DNA of 48,729 nucleotides from Flavobacterium sp. MC2016-06 (GTDB taxonomy: Bacteria > Bacteroidota > Bacteroidia > Flavobacteriales > Flavobacteriaceae). The stretch is from assembly GCF_009711165.2 (NCBI RefSeq), contig NZ_WMID02000037.1, positions 1 through 48,729 of the forward strand. The letters are read 5' to 3'. Within the stretch, counting starts at the first letter, position 1, and the number at the start of each line of letters is the position of its first letter. The notes beneath the pieces are model-generated. The model saw nothing but the letters and a program-made list of their open reading frames with translations. It was not told the origin of the DNA and did no database searches. This document shows, piece by piece, positions 25,236 through 33,603 of this stretch. Position numbers and translations under genes: made by a program.

Positions 25236-25256
25236 TAGCTTGTTTTTATTCATACA

Positions 25257-25286
25257 AAAGCCTTCCAATTTGGGAGGCTTTTTTTT
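25257..25286 (+). terminator. Terminator of rpmE2
   Basis: AAAGCCTTCC and GGGAGGCTTT form a 10-bp stem with one G-U pair and a 5-nt loop, followed by eight T in all. Confidence 0.85.
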
Positions 25287-25340
25287 ATGCAGTAATTTTA
25301 AAGCTTTTACGAAAGAGCAGATTTATCTTGGATGATTCTT

Positions 25341-25348
25341 TATCTTTG
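25341..25348 (+). promoter_or_regulatory. -7 element TATCTTTG of the Crp/Fnr gene
   Basis: Exact TAnnTTTG match 25 bases upstream of the ATG at 25374. Confidence 0.5.
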
Positions 25349-25373
25349 AAAGAAATTATTTAGCCAGAAAACA

Positions 25374-25949
25374 ATGGAATCGCTTAAAGATATTTTTATT
25401 GAAAAACTTGGATTAGAAATTCATCATTTTGAAAAATTTACAAATGAAATTTACACCAAGGTTTTAAAGAAAAAAGAACATCTGATTCAGGAAGGTTCTG
25501 TTTGCGATTTTGTAGGAATTGTAACTTCAGGTAAGCTGCGATCCTATGTTCAAAAAGATGGAGTAGAGTTTAATAATGATTTTTATCTTGAGAATAATTT
25601 TGTAACTGCTTATACAAGTTATTTAACCCAGCTGCCTACAAACTGTAATATTGAAGCTTTGGCCGATACCGAAATTCAGTATATAACTTTTAAAGAGTTT
25701 AATAAATTAATCGATGAAGATCCTGCGTTTCTGAAATTAGCAAAATACATTTCTGATACTTTTTTTATTAGAAAGTGTAAACGAGAGACTTCATTCCTAA
25801 AAAATTCAGCATCAGAACGACTTGAGATTCTTTATAAAGCTTATCCCGGAATAGAACAGCAAATTTCTCAATACCATATTGCTTCTTATTTGGGAATAAA
25901 ACCAGAATCTTTAAGCCGTATAAAACTCTTAACATACATCAATAAATAA
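25374..25949 (+). CDS. Crp/Fnr-family transcriptional regulator
   Basis: 191 residues. The N-terminal cyclic-nucleotide-binding-like beta-roll (about 20-115; KKKEHLIQEGSVCDFVGIVTSGKLRSYV) precedes a dimerisation helix and a C-terminal helix-turn-helix (QQISQYHIASYLGIKPESLSRIKLL). The canonical cAMP-contacting RxS motif of CRP is not evident and no Cys cluster of the FNR type is present. The effector is therefore unknown, as is usual in Bacteroidetes members. It likely leads an operon with the tautomerase and NTF2-like genes, which may be its targets (inference). Confidence 0.92.
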   Translation: MESLKDIFIEKLGLEIHHFEKFTNEIYTKVLKKKEHLIQEGSVCDFVGIVTSGKLRSYVQKDGVEFNNDFYLENNFVTAYTSYLTQLPTNCNIEALADTEIQYITFKEFNKLIDEDPAFLKLAKYISDTFFIRKCKRETSFLKNSASERLEILYKAYPGIEQQISQYHIASYLGIKPESLSRIKLLTYINK

Positions 25950-26001
25950 GTGTGTTTTTAAATTGAATTTTGTACTTCAATAACAATTAAATATTTGAAG
26001 T

Positions 26002-26421
26002 ATGCCAGCAATTCATTTAAAAGTCAGCGGCCAAGAAAACCCGGCTTTAGCCAAAGAACTAGTAAAAACTATTAGTAAACACACAAAAGAGATTTTAAAC
26101 AAAAGGCCGGAAGTTACAGTTGTAACGGTTTCTTTTATTCCAGATTATCTATGGTTTATTAATTCCGAATCTTTGGCAGATTTAAAAAAGAACAGTTTTT
26201 CTCTTACTATTAAAATTTCAGACTCCACAAATCTTAAAGATGACAAAGCAAAGTTTGTAGAAGCTTTGCATAGTTCCTTGTCGGTTATTATAGGAAATAT
26301 TCATCCTGTAAGCTACACAGCAATCGAAGAAATGAAAGCTGATGCTTATGGTTATGAAGGTTTTACAATAGAATATAAAATTATTAGCAATAAGATCTCG
26401 GCTTTTAAAACAAACAATTAA
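26002..26421 (+). CDS. Tautomerase-superfamily protein
   Basis: 139 residues. Pro2 becomes the N-terminal catalytic proline after Met removal (MPAIHLKVSGQ), the hallmark of the 4-oxalocrotonate tautomerase superfamily. The length fits two fused beta-alpha-beta halves, as in cis-CaaD and MSAD. The second half (SLTIKISDSTNLKDDKAKFV) begins without a proline, and the C-terminal ADAYGYEGFTIEYK matches tautomerase-like proteins. Substrate unknown. It lies 52 bp after the Crp/Fnr gene and 11 bp before the NTF2-like gene. Confidence 0.85.
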   Translation: MPAIHLKVSGQENPALAKELVKTISKHTKEILNKRPEVTVVTVSFIPDYLWFINSESLADLKKNSFSLTIKISDSTNLKDDKAKFVEALHSSLSVIIGNIHPVSYTAIEEMKADAYGYEGFTIEYKIISNKISAFKTNN

Positions 26422-26432
26422 TACGTAATAGA

Positions 26433-26960
26433 ATGGGAAGATTTAAATTAATATCGGTTTTACTTTTGATTGTAATTCAGTTTTACGGACAACAAAAAAC
26501 AGATGATAAAAATAAGATTAAAACTATTATTGATGTGTACTCTAAAAGTGTAATAGAAAGAGATTCTATCTCATTTTATAGCTTGTTTAATGATGGAAAT
26601 GTTGTGTGGTGCGCAGCGTATAGAGATCGTACTCAAGCCAAAGAGCTAGAAATAAAAGGAAAGCAAAAAGCAGGAAGTAATTATTTTTCTGGATCTTATA
26701 AAGGATTCATGCGTGGTCTGTTTAAATACCAAGCAACCGAAGATAAATTTGATAATATCACCATTATAGAAGACGGTACAGTTGCTTCGGTAATTATGGA
26801 TTATAGTTTTTGGGCTAATGGGAAAATGACGAATTGGGGCGGTAAATATTTAAATCTTATCAAGAAAGATGGAAATTGGAAGATTACAAGTGTAATATAT
26901 TCATTAGAATTAATTCAATATTTTAAACAGCCGGAGCTAAAGGAAAGACAAATAAGATAA
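26433..26960 (+). CDS. Secreted NTF2-like (SnoaL/DUF4440-type) protein
   Basis: 175 residues. A signal peptide (1-20, LIVIQFYGQ) precedes a cone-shaped NTF2-like fold: helices with IKTIIDVYSKSVIERDSISFYSLFND, then strands VASVIMDYSFWANGKMTNWGGKYLNLIKKDGNWKIT in short segments ending in the family's typical GxWKIxxxxxS. Such proteins are small-molecule binders or isomerases; no catalytic residue set can be assigned. Last gene of the probable operon with the Crp/Fnr regulator. Confidence 0.83.
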   Translation: MGRFKLISVLLLIVIQFYGQQKTDDKNKIKTIIDVYSKSVIERDSISFYSLFNDGNVVWCAAYRDRTQAKELEIKGKQKAGSNYFSGSYKGFMRGLFKYQATEDKFDNITIIEDGTVASVIMDYSFWANGKMTNWGGKYLNLIKKDGNWKITSVIYSLELIQYFKQPELKERQIR

Positions 26961-27075
26961 ATTGTCTGTAATATTCATATGTAGAGGAAATGTTTTTGTT
27001 TTGTGTTTTTTGCACTCATAGATATTTAAAAATAAGAGCAAATAAATACGATTAATGATACAAATAAAATATTTG

Positions 27076-27083
27076 TAACTTTG
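27076..27083 (+). promoter_or_regulatory. -7 element TAACTTTG of the GlmU-like gene
   Basis: Exact TAnnTTTG match. It places the transcription start near 27090, inside a TTG-started N-terminal extension (27081), so it supports the ATG at 27126 as the true start. Confidence 0.55.
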
Positions 27084-27125
27084 AGGCAGGTAACCAAATC
27101 AATTTTAACAAACACTCAATTATTT

Positions 27126-28301
27126 ATGAACTATATTCTTTTCGACGGACCCGTTCGGAATGCTTTATTACCTTTTACTTTTACAAGGCCAGTGGCTGAT
27201 ATTCTAATCGGAATTATGACAATTCGTCAAAAATGGGAAATGCGTTTAGGTTCAACCATAACAACCATTACTGAGGAATATTTGTCTGAAAAATTCCCTA
27301 TGGTAGAATTAGAAGAAAATGTAATGATAAACGCTGCATTTTTACCAAATGAAACGCTTGCCGAAATGGTTTCTGATTTAACTGTAAATCAAGCAATCTT
27401 TAAAGGAGATGATGTAATTGCTTTTTTTACAACAGAAAATCAAGAAGAAGTTGATTTTGATACGTATGAAATTATTCAATACAATGACGACTGCCTAACG
27501 GTTGAACATACTTGGGATATTTTTTCTAAAAACGATGCAGCTATTCGTGAAGATTTTATTTATTTAACCGAAGATAGAAAATCACAGCCAATTCCGAAAA
27601 GCGTAAATACAATTGCACCAGAAAATATATTTATAGAAGAAGGTGCAAAATTAGAGTTTGTAACGCTAAATGCTTCAACAGGTCCTATATATATAGGTAA
27701 GAATACCGAGATTATGGAAGGTTCTGTAATTCGCGGGCCATTTGCTTTATGCGAAAATGGACAAGTAAAACTAAATGCAAAAGTTTACGGTGCAACAACA
27801 GTTGGAGTTGGATCAAGAATAGGAGGCGAGGTTAAGAATTCGGTTCTTTTTGCAAATTCAAATAAAGGACACGACGGTTTTTTAGGAGACTCTGTTTTAG
27901 GAGAATGGTGCAACATTGGTGCAGATTCTAATAATTCGAACCTAAAAAATAATTACGAAGAAGTAAAATTATGGAGTTACGAAACAGAAGGTTTTGCTAA
28001 AACCGGACTTCAGTTTTGTGGTTTAATGATGGGAGATCATAGTAAATGCGGCATCAATACTATGTTTAATACTGGAACTGTTGTTGGTGTAAGTGCTAAT
28101 ATTTTTGGAAGCGGATTCCCTCGTAATTTTGTTCCGAGTTTTTCTTGGGGCGGCGCTGCTGGTTTTACTACTTATGTAACTAAAAAAGCTTTTGAAACTG
28201 CTAAACTAGTTATGGGACGCAGAAATATTGATTTTGACGAAACAGAAGCAGCAATCTTAGAACATATTTTTGAAGAAACTAAAAAATGGAGAAAAGATTA
28301 A
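27126..28301 (+). CDS. GlmU-family sugar nucleotidyltransferase-like protein
   Basis: 391 residues from the ATG at 27126. The N-terminal half (MNYILFDGPVRNALLPFTFTRPVADI) is a degenerate nucleotidyltransferase domain without the full GxGxRxxP loop. The C-terminal half is a left-handed beta-helix of hexapeptide repeats (FIEEGAKLEFVTLNAS, GPIYIGKNTEIMEGSVIRG, VYGATTVGVGSRIGGEVKNS). Bacteroidetes genomes carry this GlmU-like protein beside the true GlmU; its substrate is not established. The start is set by the promoter at 27076 and by family starts at MNYILFD. Followed by a perfect palindromic terminator. Confidence 0.88.
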   Translation: MNYILFDGPVRNALLPFTFTRPVADILIGIMTIRQKWEMRLGSTITTITEEYLSEKFPMVELEENVMINAAFLPNETLAEMVSDLTVNQAIFKGDDVIAFFTTENQEEVDFDTYEIIQYNDDCLTVEHTWDIFSKNDAAIREDFIYLTEDRKSQPIPKSVNTIAPENIFIEEGAKLEFVTLNASTGPIYIGKNTEIMEGSVIRGPFALCENGQVKLNAKVYGATTVGVGSRIGGEVKNSVLFANSNKGHDGFLGDSVLGEWCNIGADSNNSNLKNNYEEVKLWSYETEGFAKTGLQFCGLMMGDHSKCGINTMFNTGTVVGVSANIFGSGFPRNFVPSFSWGGAAGFTTYVTKKAFETAKLVMGRRNIDFDETEAAILEHIFEETKKWRKD

Positions 28302-28320
28302 TTCAATGAGATAATTAGTC

Positions 28321-28419
28321 AATTTGATAATGAAATAATTTTGGCAAACCCGACAGATTTTAAAATCTGTCGGGTTTTGTTTTGCTTTAGATTTTGAAAA
28401 ATTATCTAATTATCAAATT
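28321..28419. repeat. Nested inverted repeat enclosing a terminator
   Basis: Outer arms 28321-28342 and 28398-28419 (AATTTGATAATGAAATAATT and its near-complement) match at 19 of 22 positions. The inner perfect palindrome is at 28346-28377. Together they could fold into one rod of about 100 nt. Confidence 0.55.
28346..28377. terminator. Terminator of the GlmU-like gene
   Basis: A perfect 32-bp palindrome with 16-nt arms (core CCCGACAGATTTT / AAAATCTGTCGGG), ending in T-rich sequence, 45 bp past the stop. Confidence 0.8.
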
Positions 28420-28459
28420 GGCACATTTTCTAATTAAGAAATTGACACATTTTCTAATT
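28415..28459. repeat. 21-bp direct repeat (20 of 21 identical)
   Basis: AAATTGGCACATTTTCTAAT at 28415-28434 is repeated 24 bp later as AAATTGACACATTTTCTAAT. It sits just upstream of the ABC-F promoter and is probably part of an AT-rich dispersed repeat. Confidence 0.6.
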
Positions 28460-28487
28460 GCCTAATTATCTAATTAATCTATCTTTG
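28458..28487 (+). promoter_or_regulatory. Promoter of the ABC-F gene
   Basis: TTG (28458-28460), 19 nt, TATCTTTG (28480-28487): a full match to the Bacteroidetes consensus, 51 bases before the ATG. Confidence 0.7.
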
Positions 28488-28538
28488 CGCTTTCAAAATC
28501 AGATAATCTAATTATCTAAAAATCTTATAATCTAAAAA

Positions 28539-30173
28539 ATGATTACAGTTAACGATATTTCGGTTCAGTTTGGCGGAACTACACTTTTTAGCGATGTTTC
28601 TTTTGCTATCAATGAAAATGATAAAATTGCCTTGATGGGTAAAAATGGTGCAGGTAAATCTACACTTTTAAAAATAATTGCAGGTCAAAGTAAACCTTCA
28701 ACAGGAAATATCTCAGCTCCAAAAGAAGCTGTTATTGCTTATCTGCCACAACATTTGCTGACGTCAGACGGAGCAACTGTAATGGAAGAAGCTTCTAAGG
28801 CTTTTGGCGAAATTTTTGGAATGAAAGCTGAAATTGACGAAATCAACGAGCAATTGACTGTTCGTACAGATTACGAAAGTGATGCGTACATGAAACTGAT
28901 CGAAAGAGTTTCTGACTTAAGCGAGAAGTTTTACGCGATTGAAGAAGTAAATTACGAAGCTGAAGTAGAGAAAATTTTAGTTGGTTTAGGATTTGAGCGT
29001 GAAGATTTCACACGTCAGACTTCTGAATTTTCTGGAGGATGGAGAATGCGTATCGAGCTGGCTAAGATTCTTTTGAAAAAACCAGATTTAATTTTGCTGG
29101 ATGAGCCTACCAACCATATGGATATCGAAAGTATTCAATGGTTAGAAGAGTTTTTGTTAAATCAAGCAAAAGCAGTAGTGGTAATCTCGCACGATAGAGC
29201 ATTTGTAGATAATATTACCAATCGTACTATTGAGGTTACAATGGGAAGAATTTACGATTATAAAGCAAAATACTCTCATTATTTAGAATTAAGAAAAGAC
29301 CGTCGCGTTCACCAACAAAAAGCGTACGACGAGCAGCAAAGAATGATTGCAGACAACAGAGCTTTTATCGATCGTTTTAAAGGAACATTCTCTAAAACAG
29401 ATGCCGTTCAGTCTCGCGTTAAAATGCTTGAAAAATTGGTAATCGTTCAGGTTGATGAAGTAGATACTTCGGCATTAAAATTAAAATTTCCACCTGCAGC
29501 ACGTTCGGGACAATATCCTGTTGTAGTAAAAGAACTTTCAAAATCTTACGGAGATCATGTTGTTTTTAAAGATGCAAATATTGTTATCGAAAGAGGACAG
29601 AAAGTAGCATTTGTTGGAAAAAATGGTGAAGGAAAATCGACTATGATCAAAGCTATTATGAAAGAAATTGGCATTGACGAAGGCAGTGTTGAAATTGGTC
29701 ATAATTCACAAATTGGATATTTCGCTCAAAATCAAGCAGCATTATTAGATGAAAATGCTACAATTTTCGAAACTATTGATGCCATTGCAGTTGGTGATGT
29801 AAGAACGCAGATCAAAAATATTTTAGGAGCATTTATGTTTCATGGTGATGATATTACCAAAAAAGTAAAAGTACTTTCGGGTGGAGAAAAAACACGTTTG
29901 GCAATGATTAAATTATTATTAGAGCCAGTAAACTTGTTAATTCTAGATGAGCCTTCAAATCACTTAGATATGAAAACGAAAGATATTATAAAAGATGCTT
30001 TACGTGATTTTGATGGAACTTTGATTTTAGTTTCTCACGATCGTGATTTCCTTGATGGATTAGCGACTAAAGTTTTTGAATTTGGAAATAAACGAGTAAA
30101 AGAGCATTTTGAAGATGTTGCTGGTTTCTTAGCACATAAAAAAATGGACTCTATGAGAGAGATCGAAAAGTAA
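28539..30173 (+). CDS. ABC-F family ATPase (ribosome-associated)
   Basis: 544 residues with two ABC ATPase domains and no membrane segment. Domain 1 has Walker A GKNGAGKST, signature SGGWRMRIELAK and Walker B ILLDEPTNHMD. Domain 2 has GKNGEGKST, SGGEKTRLAMIK and LLILDEPSNHLD. The linker between them (about 240-300, DRRVHQQKAYDEQQRMIAD) is the P-site tRNA interaction motif of ABC-F proteins, which act on the translating ribosome. No long C-terminal or arm extension of resistance-type members is evident. It is closest in layout to YbiT/EttA-type housekeeping factors (inference). Confidence 0.93.
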   Translation: MITVNDISVQFGGTTLFSDVSFAINENDKIALMGKNGAGKSTLLKIIAGQSKPSTGNISAPKEAVIAYLPQHLLTSDGATVMEEASKAFGEIFGMKAEIDEINEQLTVRTDYESDAYMKLIERVSDLSEKFYAIEEVNYEAEVEKILVGLGFEREDFTRQTSEFSGGWRMRIELAKILLKKPDLILLDEPTNHMDIESIQWLEEFLLNQAKAVVVISHDRAFVDNITNRTIEVTMGRIYDYKAKYSHYLELRKDRRVHQQKAYDEQQRMIADNRAFIDRFKGTFSKTDAVQSRVKMLEKLVIVQVDEVDTSALKLKFPPAARSGQYPVVVKELSKSYGDHVVFKDANIVIERGQKVAFVGKNGEGKSTMIKAIMKEIGIDEGSVEIGHNSQIGYFAQNQAALLDENATIFETIDAIAVGDVRTQIKNILGAFMFHGDDITKKVKVLSGGEKTRLAMIKLLLEPVNLLILDEPSNHLDMKTKDIIKDALRDFDGTLILVSHDRDFLDGLATKVFEFGNKRVKEHFEDVAGFLAHKKMDSMREIEK

Positions 30174-30195
30174 TTTTTGATTTTACTATACGGAC

Positions 30196-30227
30196 AAAAA
30201 GCACAAGTTAATTCTTGTGCTTTTTTT
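30196..30227 (+). terminator. Terminator of the ABC-F gene
   Basis: AAAAAGCACAAG and CTTGTGCTTTTT form a 12-bp stem with the short loop TTAATT, followed by a T tract. Confidence 0.88.
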
Positions 30228-30369
30228 GTTTTTAAGCGATACTAACATTTTTTTAATGCAATTTTTTTTACAATATATTGTTATTTTTCTTACTTTAGAG
30301 CTGGGTTTTGGAATTGAATGCCAAGGAGTTGCCTTTTTTTGAGAGCCAAAAACTGATTTCGCGTCAGTC

Positions 30370-30391
30370 AATAAAAATTTAAATTTTTATT
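30370..30391. promoter_or_regulatory. 22-bp perfect palindrome at the porin start
   Basis: Two 11-nt arms, AATAAAAATTT and AAATTTTTATT, end one base before the ATG at 30393. As DNA it could be an operator. As RNA it would fold over the ribosome-binding region and hinder initiation. Confidence 0.4.
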
Positions 30392-30392
30392 T

Positions 30393-31553
30393 ATGGAAGC
30401 TGTGAGTAAGCCATTAATAATAAGAATTGTTTTTATCTTCTTAATAATACCACTTTTTATGAATGCTCAGAATGATGTAAATCAAGCTGAAGTTAATTCG
30501 GAAGAAGTTGTAAAGTATCCTGAATTTCAATTTAAAGGACTTTTTCAGGCTCGTTTTTTAGGTTCTCTTACCGATAATGTTGATGTTTTGGGTGCGCACC
30601 ATTCGACAGGAGAAGTTACACAGACGTCATTTGATATTAAAAGAATGCGTGTTGGACTTAATACTAAATTAAGCAAAGAAACAGAAGTGGTTATTTTAGT
30701 TAACTTGGCTGATTTCAAATCAGATACACAAGGCAAAGTGCTTGAAAATGCATATGCAAAATATACCTTTAATAAATATATTGCATTAACCGGAGGTCAA
30801 TTTCGACCTGCTTTTGGTATTGAAGAATTGGTTCCGGTAGATATTATAAAATCATTTGATTTTTCTAATCAATATTATGAATTTGGGAAAAATGGCTGGA
30901 CAAGTTTTCAGATCGGAGCTTCGGCAACAGGTTCTGTAGATATTGGGAAAATGCCAATAAGTTATGCTTTTTCTGTTTTGAATGGGAATGGAAAAAATCA
31001 GGAAAAAGATAAAGATAATGGAAAGCAGTATTTGACACGCTGGGTTTTTGAATTGTCTAAAGAGCATAAAATCAATCTTGGATTAAATGGTGGAATTGGA
31101 CAAGTTTTTACAGAAGATGTTTTTGCATTAGGCGCAGATATTACTAGTGATTTTAAACTGACAGATAGATTTACTTTTGATCTTCAGATCGAATACAAGC
31201 AAGGAACAAATCATAACTTGTATTTCTCTTTACCAGTTGATGCGCGTACTCCAAATGTTGCGGATTATCAAATGCGAGGTATTTATTTCCTGCCTAATTT
31301 AAGATATTTGGTTGACTATGGAAAATTATCATCGCTAGAGTTATCATGTCGTTATGAATCTTTTGATCCGAGTTATAAAATCGATTCCAATAGACGTCAA
31401 ACCTATACGCCAATGGTAAGTCTTGAATTTGGAAAAGCCTATTTAGGACGAATCGAGATGGGATTGGAAATTGATAGATTTGATAAAAGTATTCCCGATT
31501 CATCTACATATAATGATGAGTTGTTTATAATTCAGTTACAGCTTCGACTTTAA
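30393..31553 (+). CDS. OprP/OprO-type porin
   Basis: 386 residues. The signal peptide is cleaved near residue 25 (MNAQ). The barrel shows FKGLFQARFLGSLTDN, IKRMRVGLNTKLSKE, AYAKYTFNKYIALTGGQFRP and GIEELVPVDIIKSFDFS, characteristic of phosphate-selective porin O/P homologues, and ends in LQLRL. The family name comes from Pseudomonas; in Bacteroidetes the solute is often another anion. The next gene, 19 bp downstream, is a DASS dicarboxylate/anion symporter. The pair probably moves the same organic anion across outer and inner membranes (inference). Confidence 0.9.
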   Translation: MEAVSKPLIIRIVFIFLIIPLFMNAQNDVNQAEVNSEEVVKYPEFQFKGLFQARFLGSLTDNVDVLGAHHSTGEVTQTSFDIKRMRVGLNTKLSKETEVVILVNLADFKSDTQGKVLENAYAKYTFNKYIALTGGQFRPAFGIEELVPVDIIKSFDFSNQYYEFGKNGWTSFQIGASATGSVDIGKMPISYAFSVLNGNGKNQEKDKDNGKQYLTRWVFELSKEHKINLGLNGGIGQVFTEDVFALGADITSDFKLTDRFTFDLQIEYKQGTNHNLYFSLPVDARTPNVADYQMRGIYFLPNLRYLVDYGKLSSLELSCRYESFDPSYKIDSNRRQTYTPMVSLEFGKAYLGRIEMGLEIDRFDKSIPDSSTYNDELFIIQLQLRL

Positions 31554-31572
31554 TAATTTAATTTTTGAATTT

Positions 31573-33003
31573 ATGAAAGAAGTAAAAATTCCTCAAACTT
31601 TAATTACACTTGCAGTTGGAATTGCAATTTGGTTAATTCCTGCTCCAAATGGCGTTGTGGTAGAAGCGTGGCATTTGTTTGCCATTTTTGTAGCGACTAT
31701 TCTCGGGATTATTTTAAAAGCAGCACCAATGGGAACCATGTGTATGATTGCTATTTCGTTGACAGCATTTTCGCAGGTTTTAGCGCCGGGAGATCCTGGA
31801 AAATCGATAACCTTAGCACTAAAAGGTTTTGGAGATAAAGTAATCTGGTTAATCGGAATTTCTTTTTTTATTGCCAGAGGATTTATAAAAACAGGTTTAG
31901 GAAATAGAATTGCTTTTTTATTCATCAAAATATTCGGAAAAAGTTCGCTGGGATTAGCTTATGGTTTAGGATTGGCAGATTTAGTTTTAGCACCGGCTGT
32001 ACCAAGTAATACTGCTAGAGGAGGAGGGATTATTTATCCGATAATGAAATCAATGGCAATGAGTTTTGGGTCAATGCCAGACGAGCTGGAAACACATCGT
32101 AAATTAGGCTCTTACCTTACTTTGAATAGTTATAATATGAATCTAATTGCTTCGTCTATGTTTTTAACAGGAACAGCAAGTAATCCGATGTGCCAGAAAT
32201 TTGCACTCAATTTAGGCATCAAAATCACTTGGATTTCTTGGGCAGTTGCGGCAATAGTTCCAGGTTTAGTGGCATTTTTTGTAATACCATTTGTGTTGTA
32301 TAAAATCTATCCGCCCGAACTCAAAAAAACGGCAGACGCACCGCAGATTGCAAGTGCTAAACTAAAAGAAATGGGGCCGATTACGCGCAACGAATGGATG
32401 ATGCTACTGACGTTTTTTATTCTATTATTTCTTTGGATGACAGGCGATTTGTTTTCTATTGATGCTACAACAACCGCTTTTATAGGCTTAGTGATTCTGC
32501 TTTTAACTTCCGTTTTAACTTGGGAAGATGTAAAAGGAGAAAAAGGAGCTTGGGATACTATTGTTTGGTTTTCGGTTTTAGTAATGATGGCTAGTTCGCT
32601 TAACGAATTAGGATTTATAGGCTGGTTTAGTAATTTGGTAAAAGCAGAAATTGGCGGATTGAGCTGGCAGATGGCCTTTCCGATTATAGTTTTGGTTTAC
32701 TTCTTTAGTCATTATCTTTTTGCAAGCGCAACAGCCCATGTGGCCGCAATGTATGCGGCCTTGCTGGGTGTTGGAGTTTCACTCGGTATTCCGGGATTAC
32801 TTTTAGCTTTTATGCTCGGTTTTATAGGATCACTTTACGGAACTTTAACGCATTATGGTCATGGCCCAGCACCAGTATTTTTTGGGAGCGGTTATGTCGA
32901 TCTCAAAGATTGGTGGGTAAAAGGCTTAGTAACCGGCGTAGTTATGCTCTTTATTTATATGGCGATCGGCGGAGCATGGCTTCGAGTAATCGGTTATTTC
33001 TAA
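31573..33003 (+). CDS. DASS-family (SLC13-like) anion symporter
   Basis: 476 residues with about 12 membrane segments. Family features: PSNTARGGGIIYPI near 150, the GTASNPMCQKF substrate/sodium loop near 205, and SATAHVAAMYAALLGVG in the second repeat near 385. The arrangement resembles the bacterial 2-oxoglutarate/malate and citrate/tartrate carriers (YbhI, TtdT, chloroplast DiT). These are exchangers or sodium symporters for di- and tricarboxylates; the exact substrate is not determined. It is the second gene of the porin-symporter pair and ends 3 bp before the convergent GNAT gene, with no terminator in between. Confidence 0.92.
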   Translation: MKEVKIPQTLITLAVGIAIWLIPAPNGVVVEAWHLFAIFVATILGIILKAAPMGTMCMIAISLTAFSQVLAPGDPGKSITLALKGFGDKVIWLIGISFFIARGFIKTGLGNRIAFLFIKIFGKSSLGLAYGLGLADLVLAPAVPSNTARGGGIIYPIMKSMAMSFGSMPDELETHRKLGSYLTLNSYNMNLIASSMFLTGTASNPMCQKFALNLGIKITWISWAVAAIVPGLVAFFVIPFVLYKIYPPELKKTADAPQIASAKLKEMGPITRNEWMMLLTFFILLFLWMTGDLFSIDATTTAFIGLVILLLTSVLTWEDVKGEKGAWDTIVWFSVLVMMASSLNELGFIGWFSNLVKAEIGGLSWQMAFPIIVLVYFFSHYLFASATAHVAAMYAALLGVGVSLGIPGLLLAFMLGFIGSLYGTLTHYGHGPAPVFFGSGYVDLKDWWVKGLVTGVVMLFIYMAIGGAWLRVIGYF

Positions 33004-33006
33004 AGA

Positions 33007-33312
33007 TTAAATTCTAATTCCCGGTGGAAGTAATTCTTTATACTTTGGATTTTTTTTAATAAATAGTGCAATTTTTGGGGAAATAGGCATTAGTCTAAAT
33101 TTCTTTTCAATAATAATTTCCATGATGTTTTTAAGTAGTGCATCAATTACCGGTTGGTTGTCATAACCTTCTGGCGTGTTAATTTTTGTTAAGAAAATTT
33201 TTTTCTCTTGGAATGAATATTCAACCGTAAGCATTCCTTGGGGTACTATGGTTTCAAATTGTCTTGCAAATGTATTGTCTTTGATTTCCATAGTTTCAAT
33301 AGTTTGTTCCAT
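33007..33312 (-). CDS. Small GNAT-like protein (COG2388/YidJ type)
   Basis: 101 residues from the ATG at 33312; an upstream in-frame ATG would add 18 residues. The compact layout fits the short COG2388 acetyltransferases: LTVEYSFQEKKIFLTKINTP, then a helix, then RLMPISPKIALFIKKNPKYKELL, matching the family's P-x-C-P-Y-V...HPEY end. Two changes stand out. The acetyl-CoA loop (usually GxGxG/A) reads GYDNQPV, and the usual Cys is Ser. Catalysis is therefore uncertain. A -7 element (TACCTTTG) lies at 33418-33425 on the minus strand. It converges with the symporter gene. Confidence 0.8.
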   Translation of the reverse strand: MEQTIETMEIKDNTFARQFETIVPQGMLTVEYSFQEKKIFLTKINTPEGYDNQPVIDALLKNIMEIIIEKKFRLMPISPKIALFIKKNPKYKELLPPGIRI

Positions 33313-33417
33313 AATAATTTTTTTTAGGTAATGTTTAAAAATAGATAGGTTTGAGGCATGAAACAAATACGAAAGAAAATTCTGTATAAGATTTTTGAAC
33401 GTATTTTATTTCAAATA

Positions 33418-33425
33418 CAAAGGTA
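33418..33425 (-). promoter_or_regulatory. -7 element TACCTTTG for the GNAT-like gene
   Basis: Exact TAnnTTTG match on the minus strand, 106 bases from the start codon, with no clear -33. The rest of the gap at 33313-33603 is AT-rich with nothing else recognised. Confidence 0.35.
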
Positions 33426-33603
33426 ATCAATTGATTTTCAATATTGAATTATTTTTTAAAGAAGAAGTCACAATGACTATTACTTTGTAGTAGAATTTTT
33501 TTGTATCTCTAGTAATATTGCGGTCTGAAATTTGCTCAAAGTATATTAAAAAAAGTAACTTTAAACTTTAAATAAGAGTCATAATTGTAATTTCTTTTGT
33601 CCA

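Noticed and set aside
25014..25268. 84-codon minus-strand frame opposite rpmE2
   Set aside because: Shadow of the ribosomal protein gene; Phe/Ser/Cys-rich translation typical of antisense frames.
27081..27125. TTG-started extension of the GlmU-like protein
   Set aside because: The TTG is part of the -7 element TAACTTTG, so it would lie upstream of the transcription start.
30186..30371. 61-codon minus-strand frame between the ABC-F and porin genes
   Set aside because: It overlaps the terminator, has no family signature and reads as intergenic DNA.
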